In this document: positions 30,297 through 41,200 of the stretch, piece by piece | Numbering within the stretch: the stretch's first letter is position 1 | How the letters are laid out: each line of letters begins with the position of its first letter | Assembly: GCF_021730395.1 (NCBI RefSeq) | Contig: NW_026461869.1 | Coordinates: forward strand, 1 to 64,000 | Reading direction: 5' to 3' | Origin: Mercenaria mercenaria | Lineage: Eukaryota; Mollusca; Bivalvia; Venerida; Veneridae | Length of the DNA stretch: 64,000 bases | Translations under genes and position numbers: made by a program | The notes under the pieces: generated by a model | The model's database searches: none | Seen by the model: only the letters and a program-made list of their open reading frames with translations | What the model was told of the DNA's origin: nothing

Positions 30297-31852
30297 CCCA
30301 GCAAACAAAAGACATCTTCAAGACGTCTTTATTTGGTTGTTTTATGGTCACGACGTCAGTGACCAGAAAAAAAGACCGTCGTCTTTATTTGGTTGTTTTA
30401 TGGTCACGACGTCTGTGACCAGAAAAAAAGACGTCTTTATTTGGTTGTTTTACGGTCACGACATCTGTGACCAGAAAAAGACGTCTTTTTTGTGTCGTTT
30501 TACCTAAAAAATAAAGACGTCTTTTAAAAGACGTTTTAAAACCGTTATAAAACGTCTCTGTCTATGAGAAAATGCAAGTTTTCATTCTTCTTAGCTGCAA
30601 TAACATTTGTTAGAAAAAAAACTATGATATTAGATATACCGGTATGTTGGATCGAAAGTTCGGTAATTTCCTTACTTCATAATAGAGCGGATGGGTATAG
30701 CATTTTTATTGTATTTTCAAAATACAATGTATTTACTAGGGTTACAAAATTCATGAAAATGGACTCAAACTAGTTAATGATATTTTTTGCACTTCCGAAA
30801 AGATTCCTTATTGTTATTAAAATTGGACTGTTGTCTAGCTCATGATTTTCAAAATTGTGTAATTACTTTTAATAATAACATTCACACATTTTAAACTATT
30901 CAGGAAAGCGAAAGTATAATGATTACACTAGAATTCATTGGGAACATTTATAATACATGTTTGTTTAATACATGGTAAGGTCAAAGGTCAGATACAAGAA
31001 TGACTAAGGGTCCGTCTCTCTCTACACATTTACCTAGCCTAGTGAGTACAATCACTTTAAACATTATTATAACATAGTTATTATATTCGTCAATAATATT
31101 ATATTTAAAAGACTGTCTTATTTATGAAATATCTATTTTAACATTATTAGCTTTTTTTTAATCAGCATTTTCCTTAAAAATATCTCATACTTACAAAGTC
31201 AGAAAGGATATCTCAATCACAAAATGTTGATAATAGTTTAAAAGCTTCCATTAACTGTTTTATCAGTACATTATTTATCAAAACTGTTTTTGCATTTTTA
31301 TTTATTTACGGGAAAATGATGAATGATAATTATTAAACATTCGAATTTAATATATTTCAGGTGATACCAGGTCCAGTGGTTTTGCCGTGATGAAGATGAG
31401 AACTAAGCTATTAAACTGCGACTCACTTATTGATTACCTATTGGACTTACTATGTTACTTAGATAAAATACAATCACAGATCTATGAAATAAAGATCAGA
31501 AAATGCATGCTGATTACAAGTACTAGATAAGCGAAAAAAATCAATGCCTAAAATACTAGTTCTTTATCCGTTGGAGTATGGTTGGAATTCACATTTCAAA
31601 ACGATGATGTCGTTTTTTTTTTCTTTCATAAATACATCATTATAATGCACGACAAATATGTCTTTTAAGAGACGTCATAAAGACGTCTCTATAAGACGTG
31701 ATGGCACCTTTCAAAAACAACTGAAAAAGACGTCTCCAAAAAGACGTCTTTAAGACGTCTCTAAATGACGTGAACGCACCTTTCAAAACAACCAAAAAAG
31801 ACGTATCCAAAAGACGTCAAAACAACAAAAAAGACGTCTTTTGTTTGCTGGG
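30297..31852. mobile_element. TA-flanked element with CCCAGCAAAC ends and AGACGTCT arrays
   Basis: TA at 30295-30296 and 31853-31854 flank CCCAGCAAACAAAAGAC on the left and its mirror GACGTCTTTTGTTTGCTGGG on the right. Both subterminal regions (to about 30560 and from about 31655) are filled with AAGACGTCTTT words, and the left one also with TGGTCACGACGTC repeats. The central 1.1 kb is AT-rich with no transposase. A TA duplication suggests a Tc1/mariner-like or other TA-using transposase as mobiliser; this is inference. The 102-residue frame at 30199-30507 is repeat-derived. Confidence 0.7.
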
Positions 31853-32037
31853 TAAAAGCGGGAGTATTTGAACAACCCAGGCCGAAATGTTCAAACTGAT
31901 AAACTAAACAGTACCAATAACACGACATAAAAGTCGTGCTGAACGATCTGAGAAGATCGAAATATAACATCCCTGATTGAATGTACGGGGAGACTTTTTA
32001 CAGCCGCCACACGGCACAAACAACTCTGCTGTGATAA

Positions 32038-32309
32038 TAAAATAGAAAAAAGTGGAAATTCCACAGGTCGCTCAACACGACAAAAACGAAAATGTTGCAG
32101 GCTTGACTTGATTGAGCCGGTTCATGGACGGTATGTAGTGGAAATGAATGCTACCGTCCACACCCTCTAGCCCCGGGTTGAGCAGAACTCAACATTTAAA
32201 CATGTTACAAGTACAAAAACTATTTTGAGACATCCGCAGATGTATTCATACGGCGATGCACATGGAACGTTCAATGATACACTAGCATGTAGTTCCATAA
32301 AAAGCGGCG
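32038..32309. repeat. direct repeat, right copy (about 272 bp)
   Basis: Partner of 29836-30105 in the same orientation, with several small indels between them (for example GACGGTAGTGGAC versus GACGGTATGTAGTGGAA). The following 32310-32952 shows nothing recognisable. Confidence 0.65.
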
Positions 32310-32952
32310 TTGTTTTCTATATCTATCTTTCGAAGGGTCGAATCCCAATAGCGGACATATACATTGCGCGTCAACCAACAAGCCTGTTAAATGAAGTTAA
32401 AAGTAAAAGATATGTTTGTTAAAATATGTTAAAACAAAATATGTCCAGGCATATGGCGAGATGTCTTCAACGTGGCTGGTTTCCGGACTGAACTGTGGAA
32501 GATCTAGAACCACTATGTCTAGTGAAAGGACGTTCTACTGTACACATTTGTATTGAACTCGACGGTAACCAAAGTGGTAAGATGTTCCGCTAAAATAATA
32601 TTGTAAACAGCATTTTCAACAAGTCAGTTATTTCGAGACTACTTGTCTTGTAGTTTGATAAAAAATACCACAAATATGGGATAAACCATAATGCATAGTA
32701 GATAATGAGATGAAGAGCTACACGCAAGCATCCTGCGAGGAAATGTATTAAAACTTAAAGCCGGAATATCTAAGTACGTATCAGTGAAGAAAATAAGTTG
32801 CCCCGTGAAACTGAGGACATTTCAGAAGTAATCTATAAGAGAGATCACCTGTACCGAAACGTAAAGGAAAACAAATCTAAACACGAGCAATGTTGTAAAA
32901 TATAGAGTCTCATTTAAATTAAAATTAATTTCATATATTTCCTACAAGACAT

Positions 32953-33621
32953 AACAAGATGCCCACGGGCAACATGTCGAGCCCGCCAGCTGTCATAAGG
33001 ACCGGGAGTTCCACACGACACTCTAAGTCTACACAAAAATCCTTACCAGTAGAGATAGGTCATAATACACCTTAAAACTGGATGTAACATGCATGTTGTA
33101 CTACAAAAGTGGTCTTGAGTTTTCCCTACGACCAGTAATAAAAAAGTTACAATATAAGGTAATTTGTAGTAACAGCAAAAGGAAGTAATTCTAGGTTCTT
33201 GCGCATGACATTCCGTCTCAAGATGGTGAACAAGTATGCCAAGTTACATCAAAATCCCTCTATGCATGTAAAAGAAATGCTCCGGACAAAGTCATTCTTG
33301 TATATGACATTTGACCTCTAAGTGTGACCTTAGACCTAGGGACCTGGTTCTTGCGCATGACACTCCATCTTATAAAGGTGATCATTCATGCCAAGTTACA
33401 TCAAAATCCGACCATGCATTAAGAAGAAATGCTCCGTACAAACTTCATTTCACCTTTGGCCTCCGACTGTGACCTTGACCTTTGAGATAGGAACATGGGG
33501 TTTGAGCGTGACATTCCTTCTCATTGAGGTTAACATTCATGCTAAATATAAACACAAACATACACCGAACAGCCAAAAGTGGCAACTAAGATGAGCTCAC
33601 CGCAAGCGGGCTCGACAAAAA
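32953..33621 (+). mobile_element. Helentron-like element H10
   Basis: Starts AACAAGATGCCCACGGGCAA, with the GCCC/GGGC hairpin, then GTCGAGCCCGC. Ends GCGGGCTCGACAAAAAT, so GTCGAGCCCGC/GCGGGCTCGAC are subterminal inverted repeats. It contains the shared module CCTTACCAGTAGAGATAGGT to AAAAGGAAGTAATTCT (33050-33195), then three monomers of about 165 bp with GGTTCTTGCGCATGACA, CATGCCAAGTTACATCAAAA and GTGACCTTGACCTTTGAG. It is related in core to the opposite-strand element at 59984-61098. Confidence 0.7.
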
Positions 33622-33739
33622 TATACCTGACAATATGATTATGATGACACAGACACAGAAAGCACGTGTAACTCTTAAAATCATACACATTATAATGAAA
33701 AACAAACTCTTAATAGGACTCATAATTTTTCTCCCTCCA

Positions 33740-34570
33740 CAGACCAAACAGTCTAGCTAAAAACTAATATCATGTACAAGGTCAATATACTAACTAAATA
33801 GTTTCAATCAGTATTTCTCAGCAAATCTCCACTTTCTTTCAAACAAACATGCATCCAATGCTTTTGTACCTAAATCATCTGCAACATTGTGAGTATCCCC
33901 AGATGTCTGAATCTCTTATTAGCAAACCTGGAGTCGTAAATATATGTTGGTATTTTTAAAACAAAGCTGCAGTACCGGATCAGACCAAACCAAGCACGCT
34001 TAGGGCACTGAGCCATGCAATTACAGATATCATAATCGTTCTCTTTCAGAAATACTTGTCTGGCGACATCCTGCATGATTGGTCAATGTATGCCCTGTAT
34101 AAATGAAAAGTGACACCAGTAACGCAACTAAGTGAGTCAACTTTTCTCAGAGGTACACTCTTTAAAACTCTAGAACATATTGTGGCTACCCTTATTTCCT
34201 CACACATCAACTAAAACAGTATTCTGTATAATCTTAAAAAATAACATGCTTTTAATTAAAGCGCGGTGTTCTGCAAAAACCAGCTGATAGAACTTACATC
34301 TACCTTGTTAATAATGTCGCGACTGGCGTCATTTTCCTTCACTTTAGTAACTCATGCGACAAGATAAACCATTTTAAGCTAATTAACACTCTCCCAGCAT
34401 ATGACGATTCTCCGCTAATTTTATGCTGGACACACTCCTTCCAGACCGTCAGAAACCAAACTGTCATCTTCGATGATAATTGTTCTACAGAAGTACCTGT
34501 CACTTCTGTTTTCCTCAATCTCTGCTCGATATCAAGACATTCACATTGTGTAGATGGATTGATTTTTTGT
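33740..34570 (+). mobile_element. old, heavily decayed Jockey/CR1-type LINE fossil
   Basis: TAGTTTCAATCAGTATTTCT then CAGCAAATCTCCACTTTC mirrors the FNKQFQSVFTSKSPLSL region of the LINE at 27230. Further on, TTTAAAACTCTAGAACATAT reads KTLEHI, and about 34430-34530 reads like the fold FLSDRNQTVVLNG...PVTSGVPQ (FQTVRNQTVIFDDNCS, EVPVTS). Many stops and indels. Spacing is shorter than in the intact family, so parts are deleted. The reading is by eye. Confidence 0.55.
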
Positions 34571-35195
34571 ATAGACACTCAGCATAAAATATTAATTATA
34601 TTAACATGAAAACCAGCAATACAATCATTGACATTTCCCAATAGATTTTATTTCTTATTGAAATTATTTTAAAAATTAATGCTGTCAACTTTGGATATAG
34701 TTTATTTTTTCATATTTATATGTCAGTACAGTATTCTAATTAGTAACTCATTTTAGACATATTGATCACCTTAAAATTCATGGTCAAATATTGTCAAGAG
34801 GTGACGTTATTTTCGTCAAAAACGCTTAATACTCAATTATTAGTATTCGTGCGAGATTAATTAACATTCCTCGATTTCGTGTTTGCGTCCATTCGAGAAA
34901 TAAAATCCCGACGAATAAATAAAATTCTCGTTTTCTTTATCTTCAAAAACCAAACCATGAATTAATGTCCCGAAGAAATAGTCATTTTTGGTCAAAGTCA
35001 TGAAATTTTATGCCCACGAATAGATTTTACAGTCTCACTATTTCACTGAGCTGGGATGCACATGATGCCGACAAGTCAATTCAGTCAGGAGCACATTTTA
35101 AGTCATTCATGGGTACCTAGTTAGCTTCAAGAAGGATAATTAGGCCCAACGCTATACCTATCATTTAATCACTGAAGATGCCTCAATTGCAAGAG

Positions 35196-35423
35196 GGGGC
35201 TTCCGTGACCGAGTGGTTAAGGTCGTTGACTTCAAATCACTTGCCCCTCAACGATGTTGCTTCGGGCGTTGAATTTTTTATGTGAGTAAGCCATACAGCT
35301 GACTTACGGAAGTTCAGTGGTTCAGAAGGGCACCTGGGTCTTTCTCCGCCATCAAAGCTGGAAAGTCGCCATATGACCTAAACTTTGTCTGCGCGACGTT
35401 AAACCCAACATAAAAAACAACAG
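35196..35423 (+). mobile_element. tRNA-derived SINE with 13-bp target duplication
   Basis: The head GTGACCGAGTGGTTAAGG is a good A box of a Leu/Ser-type tRNA. The body contains GTGAGTAAGCCATACAGCTG, ACGGAAGTTCAGTGGTTC and GCCATATGACC, and the tail is GACGTTAAACCCAACATAAA. TCAATTGCAAGAG (35183-35195) and TCAACTGCAAGAG (35424-35436) form a target duplication with one mismatch. The B box is poorly kept. The tail matches that of the SINE at 60640-60930. Confidence 0.8.
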
Positions 35424-35706
35424 TCAACTGCAAGAGACTTTCATACCAGCCGGAACATAAACAATTGGAAGCGTTTCAGCGCTGAGCGGTCTGTGTGTTA
35501 CCTGGAACTAAAAGGCCCGTAACAAACAGATACATGTAATATGATATTTTAGTTGTTCATAGCTCCAGGCGACGGAGTATGTATGACTCATGTTTCGTAA
35601 GACACACGGACACATCGACACCTTTTGCACTCCATTTGTCAACCCAGCAACAATTTCCATTCGGGCTATATGCTGGGCTGCAGCGTCTCCTCTAGCGCTT
35701 TGTACA

Positions 35707-35818
35707 GACTACTTTTATATCGAAGGTTGAGCGCGATACTGGCGTAATTACAATTAAATAAAGAAGGAGTTACGGCAGTACTGCGCTCAACCCTCGATAT
35801 GTTTTATTGCATGTAGTC
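35707..35818. mobile_element. 112-bp hairpin MITE
   Basis: GACTACTTTTATATCGAAGG then TTGAGCGC on the left pairs with GCGCTCAACCCTCGATATG, TTTTATTGCATGTAGTC on the right. The loop is about 50 bp. No coding sense. Confidence 0.6.
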
Positions 35819-35829
35819 AAATGCATGAT

Positions 35830-37950
35830 AATGTTTAAAAGTGGACCCTTTGCATCACTAACATGAAGAAGAAAACGAGAAGAAAAACAAAGAAAGTTCT
35901 TAGTGCTAACTACTTTTAATTGCAATTATATTAGTTAATAAAAAAATATTTGCATTTCCAAGAGCGTTTGATATTTTACTATGTCGATTAGTTACGGAAC
36001 TTTTGACTGTCAGTATTTTTTTCCAACTTCTGTTCAACAATATAACGTGTATTCTGTTACCAAGCTGAATACTGATACATGCACTGGCGTGGCAGTTCGT
36101 AAAAGTTTAAGACAATATAACATTGATAGGGACCAAAGTGCACATAAGTAGGTATAATTAATTATTGTAAATATTAATTACATAATCCCACATTTATTTC
36201 AGACAAGTTTTTTTACTCAAATATTTTGTTAGCTTAGTTCGGTTGGTTGGGAATTCCTCAACTGTATCAACTAATATAGTGAAACAGACATAAGCAATAT
36301 CAATTACAGATCTGTCGTAAACATTTTAGGCAAAAACAATACCGTACCGGTTAGCACGCATATCTGCTGTCGAATCAATGAACTTTTACTAATCTGGTTA
36401 CTATACCGTTATCTCTAAAACAATAGTTTCCTATGTGCATTTCACAGCATATGCACGACCAGGACCTTTATGACAAATGAAACGTATATTTTTGACAGCG
36501 GACAAATACATATTTTAAATGGGTTCATAAAAAATAGACACAGTCGTAAAACAGTTTTTAGAATATTAGTTCAATCAGGTTGATTTCATAAATGATTAAT
36601 AATAAAAGAGTATCCAAGAAAATGATAGTATTGTCCTCTCACAAAGATAACAAGGGTAACAAAAAACTTTTGTATTTCGACGTATGTATAAAGCAAGCTG
36701 TAATTGTTGTCATTTTTATTATGATGATGATTATTATTATTATCTCTGGTCCGATGGAGTCACGGAGTCCATTCTCTACATTTTATAAGAAAGTATTTTC
36801 TGCTACGGCCTAAGGACGCCAAAATCGTGTACGGAGAATGCGAATAGGTCTATTATCTTAACAATGATGGGTATATTCAAAGAATGGACTGAGATTTTGT
36901 TGTTTTCTTTTGTGATACACACTGCAGGCGTGTGTCAAATTCTCCATGTCAGCATGCGTTCTATAATCAGATTTATTAACCGTATTCCATACCTGGATAG
37001 TTATAACTCAAACCGCTATTAACACATTTTAATTACTGTGTTAGGTTCGTCTTTCGTTTACATTATTATACTATATTCAGCTTCCACACTAGATTTTCCA
37101 TTTATTTCAGTCCCATCTATGAAAACTACAGATATTAAGCCTATATTAAACAGCCAATTTGAAAGATATTTCTGTATTCTATGAAAAACCATCATCATCG
37201 GAAGATTGCAGCAGTCGATCGTTTTAAGATCGCGAATAATTGATACTATAAAGTTTAAATGGACTTTGAAAACGACCTAGCAAAATCAAAGTAGAGATAT
37301 AATAGACATAAAATATAGCATACATTTTACCCTTGACAGTAACATTTTATCAATTCCACTAATATGCTTAAAAACAATAGACTAATCATAAAAATGTGAA
37401 ATGACAGATTCGGTTTCGAATAACGCCTCTTTATAAATGAATTTTGTAGATATCGTGTTCTCATTAGTAAAAAGTATAAGCAGACTATTTGGTCGGTTTG
37501 GTTCGAACAATTACTTTAGTGTCATTGTCTTGATACTACATAAAAAGACAGTGTATAAGTACAGTTTATTTATGTTGTCAACAATAAGGGATTTTTAGCT
37601 GCTTGGTGCAGTTGTGAATATCGACAAATGTTGCGTAAATGCACTATGTATTCCAATTGTAATGCAAATCATGCGCAATAGAAAGTAATACTTGCGCTAA
37701 TACCATTTCAAATGGATTTAATCGAGCTTGTGATATGCCAATTTAATGGAGAAATGAAGTGAAAGTCGCTGTAGACTAGTGCCACAAAAACGTTTAATCG
37801 ATACATTTGTATATGGCTAACTATTAACATTGGTGTAACCTAGTGTCAGAAAAAGTTTGAGTTTGAGTACAATATTTTAAACTGTTGAACCTTATTATAC
37901 TGATAAATAGTATTATTTGATTAGGACATAATATTTTGTTATAAGTAAAG
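35830..37950. other. no gene seen; TRIM upstream region
   Basis: AT-rich sequence with one ATTATT/ATGATG microsatellite (36716-36745). The 73-residue frame crossing it resembles no family I know. The TRIM promoter must lie in or beyond this stretch, but I cannot place a TATA box or start site. Confidence 0.4.
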
Positions 37951-38261
37951 ATGGGAAGTGGGACATCTAAACCAAAGAGACAGCCAGAGCTGCTTCAGTG
38001 CTCAATATGTTTTAACATGTTTAAAGTTCCCCGTATGTTACCCTGCCAACATACGTTCTGTGAAGGTTGCCTCCATACATACATCACACGGACAATGTCT
38101 TTTGAAGCGGATAAAACAGATTTTCCTTGCCCAATGTGCAGAGAAACAACAACTATTCCGAAACCAGACAGACCACGTGACAAATGGGCAAAACTTTTTC
38201 CAAAGAATAGATTAATTTTGTCTTTGTTTGAAGGACAGCTTGAACGTTCGGAAGGTTGCAG
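37951..38261 (+). CDS. TRIM-like exon 1: myristoylation motif and RING
   Basis: Contains MGSGTSKPKR and the C3HC4 RING (CSICFNMFKVPRMLPCQHTF, then CPMC). Ends with C103 and two bases of Arg104 before GTAAAA. The ATG is the first in frame after stops and is preceded by AGTAAAG, a usable context. Confidence 0.92.
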
Positions 38262-41200
38262 GTAAAATTTAAATCGTGTTTATTCTTATCAATTGTCTGT
38301 CTGTATCCTAGTAAATCTGTAAGAATATCCTTTAGAAGTATAGAACATAACCAAGAAAAACAGTAACATATTCGTTTCGACTGTGTCTGTGTATTAGAGG
38401 TAATGAAACGTGAAATACTCCTCATGCCCGACTTAAGCAGAACTCTACTTTACGGGTACATACTCCACAATCCAACAGGACAAGAATATAGCACAAACAT
38501 TGTCCCAGAAAATTTTGTCATTCCATGCTGAAGCAGTTTTCAGATTGTATTGTGTACATTAAACATATCGCACCATTTGTATTGTATTTCGTTGACTAAT
38601 CACTCCAAATATCTATTTCCAGATTGCATCCAGGAAAAATTGTTGAATTTTACTGCGAGAGTCACATAGAAATTGGCTGTAGTACATGCTTGATAACTAG
38701 ACACAAAGGATGTGAGGTTGTTCAACTTGAGACTTTTATAAAGAGTGGAAAATTCAAAAGAAGTTGTCAGAAAAACAATGATATGCTGCAACAATACAAG
38801 AAACTGTTTGAAGATATGGTAGTAGAAGCTGGACAGAACCTAGATTCTTTGGAGAAGGATAGGGCCTGTATAATCGATGAGGTCAAAGAGATGAGAACCA
38901 ACCTTGAAACTATGCTGAAAGATTTGGAAGAAAAGATACTTTTTGATATAGGTAAATGTAACGAATTGTAAAATATGTTTGTCCGTTATCAATGATGTAA
39001 AGGAAATGTGAACCACATTTCATACATGTACTAAGTAAATAGGTATAGGGGAAGGTAATACTATAGTTTGTGTAACGTGTTTGTACATTATCAATGAAGT
39101 TAGAAACTTATTGTATAGCATGTTAATGCATTATGAAGTAAAGGAAATGAGGAACACGTTTCATACTGTGCTGCAATATTTAGTGGAAAAGATATTAAGT
39201 GGGGATGGTCCGTATTATATTTTATGTAACTTGTATATATAGAAATGAGGGTCATACATCAGACTTTATTATTAAATCTATATTTATAGTCCCTTCCTAG
39301 ATGTAGTCACATGATCAATGATAAAAAGTCATATTGACTCGAAGGTGGAGCCAAAAACACATATTGACCACCAGCTGTGACGTCAAAACAATGCGACGTC
39401 GTACACAATTTACCACGAAAAATGACCAAAGGTTGCAGATATTTGTATTTAATGTTTATGAGTAGGCTGAATTTAATGATAAAACAATTGTTGCCTTTTA
39501 AGTTCGGTCGATATGTGGATTTATCAGGCCGATAAATCCACATATCGACCTCACCAAAAGGCAATAATTGTATAATATTGAAGGCTTTAGAGGAAACATC
39601 TTTCTGTGATTCAAGTGACCCCTGAATAATTTTTGCATAATACATATACCTACGTTATCGATTAAGTTAATGAATTGAGGACTAAAGTCCTACTTTACTG
39701 AATGATCTGGGGGAAAAGATACTTAGCAAAATAGGCAAAAAGGACCACTATTCAGTAACAATAACCACGCATGTTCTATGACCGTAGCAACCTCCAAATG
39801 AAACTCTTTATCAGTATATGTATTGTATGGTAACTGATTTGCATTTTTACACAAAATGCGTAGAAAAGTAGAAATTGGACATGTACAAAGCAAACAAGTA
39901 GAGGAACACTTGTGGGACCACTGCCTTGGAAAGGTAAAACCACTACTGGGAAATTGTTAAACCGTCAAATTGTTTTGCTTGCCAAGACCGACACAATGAG
40001 ACTATCTGAAACGGTTAAATTTGATAATGAAGAATGTTGCTAACAGATACAGCACGTTTGTTTTAATAACCTTAACGCTAATGAACATAATACCTAAAGA
40101 CTGGCATTTGCTTCATAATCGAGTATCTATTACCTTTTAATGATCATTGATCGAGTTATTCAGATGTTTGTTTGATTGAACACTTTAAATCTCATTAACA
40201 TTTGATATTATCTCATTACCAGGTGTTGGAGTGATAAAGAAAGGGCATCAAACAATCAGCTGTAAATAATACTTAAACTATGATAAGTAATATAATACCA
40301 GCTCGAAGCGTCGTATTTCATACACGGCGGATTAACATTTTTACACTGCACGTATTCCACTTTATCATGGAATGGTCATATTATTTTTTAATTCGTAACA
40401 CTAAGTTAAACTGGTTTCAGTCAAACACGTTTTTATCTGGAATTCAGAACAACAGTCTGCCTTAAAATGTGTGGCGGCCGTGAAAAGTCGCCCCGACTTC
40501 ATCTCAGTGTTGTTATATTTTCTGGTCCTTCGGGATCATTGATTTCAACTCATTTAGATTTGAAGATTGAATACTTCTTAAGCCGGTGCTAGGGGGCGTG
40601 GGCAGTGTTGCATTTTCCATTACTGCTCATGAACAGACTCAATCAAACCGAGTCTGCAATTTTCACTGTTTGTCTTGTTCTCGGTGTTTCCGAGGGATCT
40701 ACTTTCCAGATTTTATTATCATAGAAATTTTGCATCTATATATTTCAGAGCAGAATTATAGAGAATTCTATAAAAGTTATAAAGCATACATAAAATGTAT
40801 CAATTTATAGCATTTTATGATAAGTATTTTATCTAATATTTCAGATGAAAAGTATAAAAAAGAATGCGAAAACCTTTGTGAACAGACTGCGCGATGCAGA
40901 AAGGTGGTTGCTGACATAAGCAACTCAATAGAACAAATTGCTGCAGCACAGGAAGATATAAACATGGTATCGGTTCACCTAAATTTTTCTTCCCAAAACG
41001 AATGTATTTTGAACCAACAACTATTGTCAGTGACCTTGACCGAGCCATTTTATTTACTCGCTTCGTTAAAAGATTGTATTTGATCTAATATCAAGTATGT
41101 TATTTTAATGTAGTTAGTGAATAATTAATGTAAAAATAAATTGAGTGTAATCATTCATTTTAAAAATTGTTGTTTCTCGGTCTATTGCATAAAATTAAAA

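Noticed and set aside
29836-32309. complete LTR retrotransposon
   Set aside because: Direct repeats are present, but no gag, polymerase or integrase sequence lies between them; only the repeat pair is reported.
34339-34578. 79-residue minus-strand protein
   Set aside because: Antisense of the old LINE fossil, which is better explained on the plus strand.
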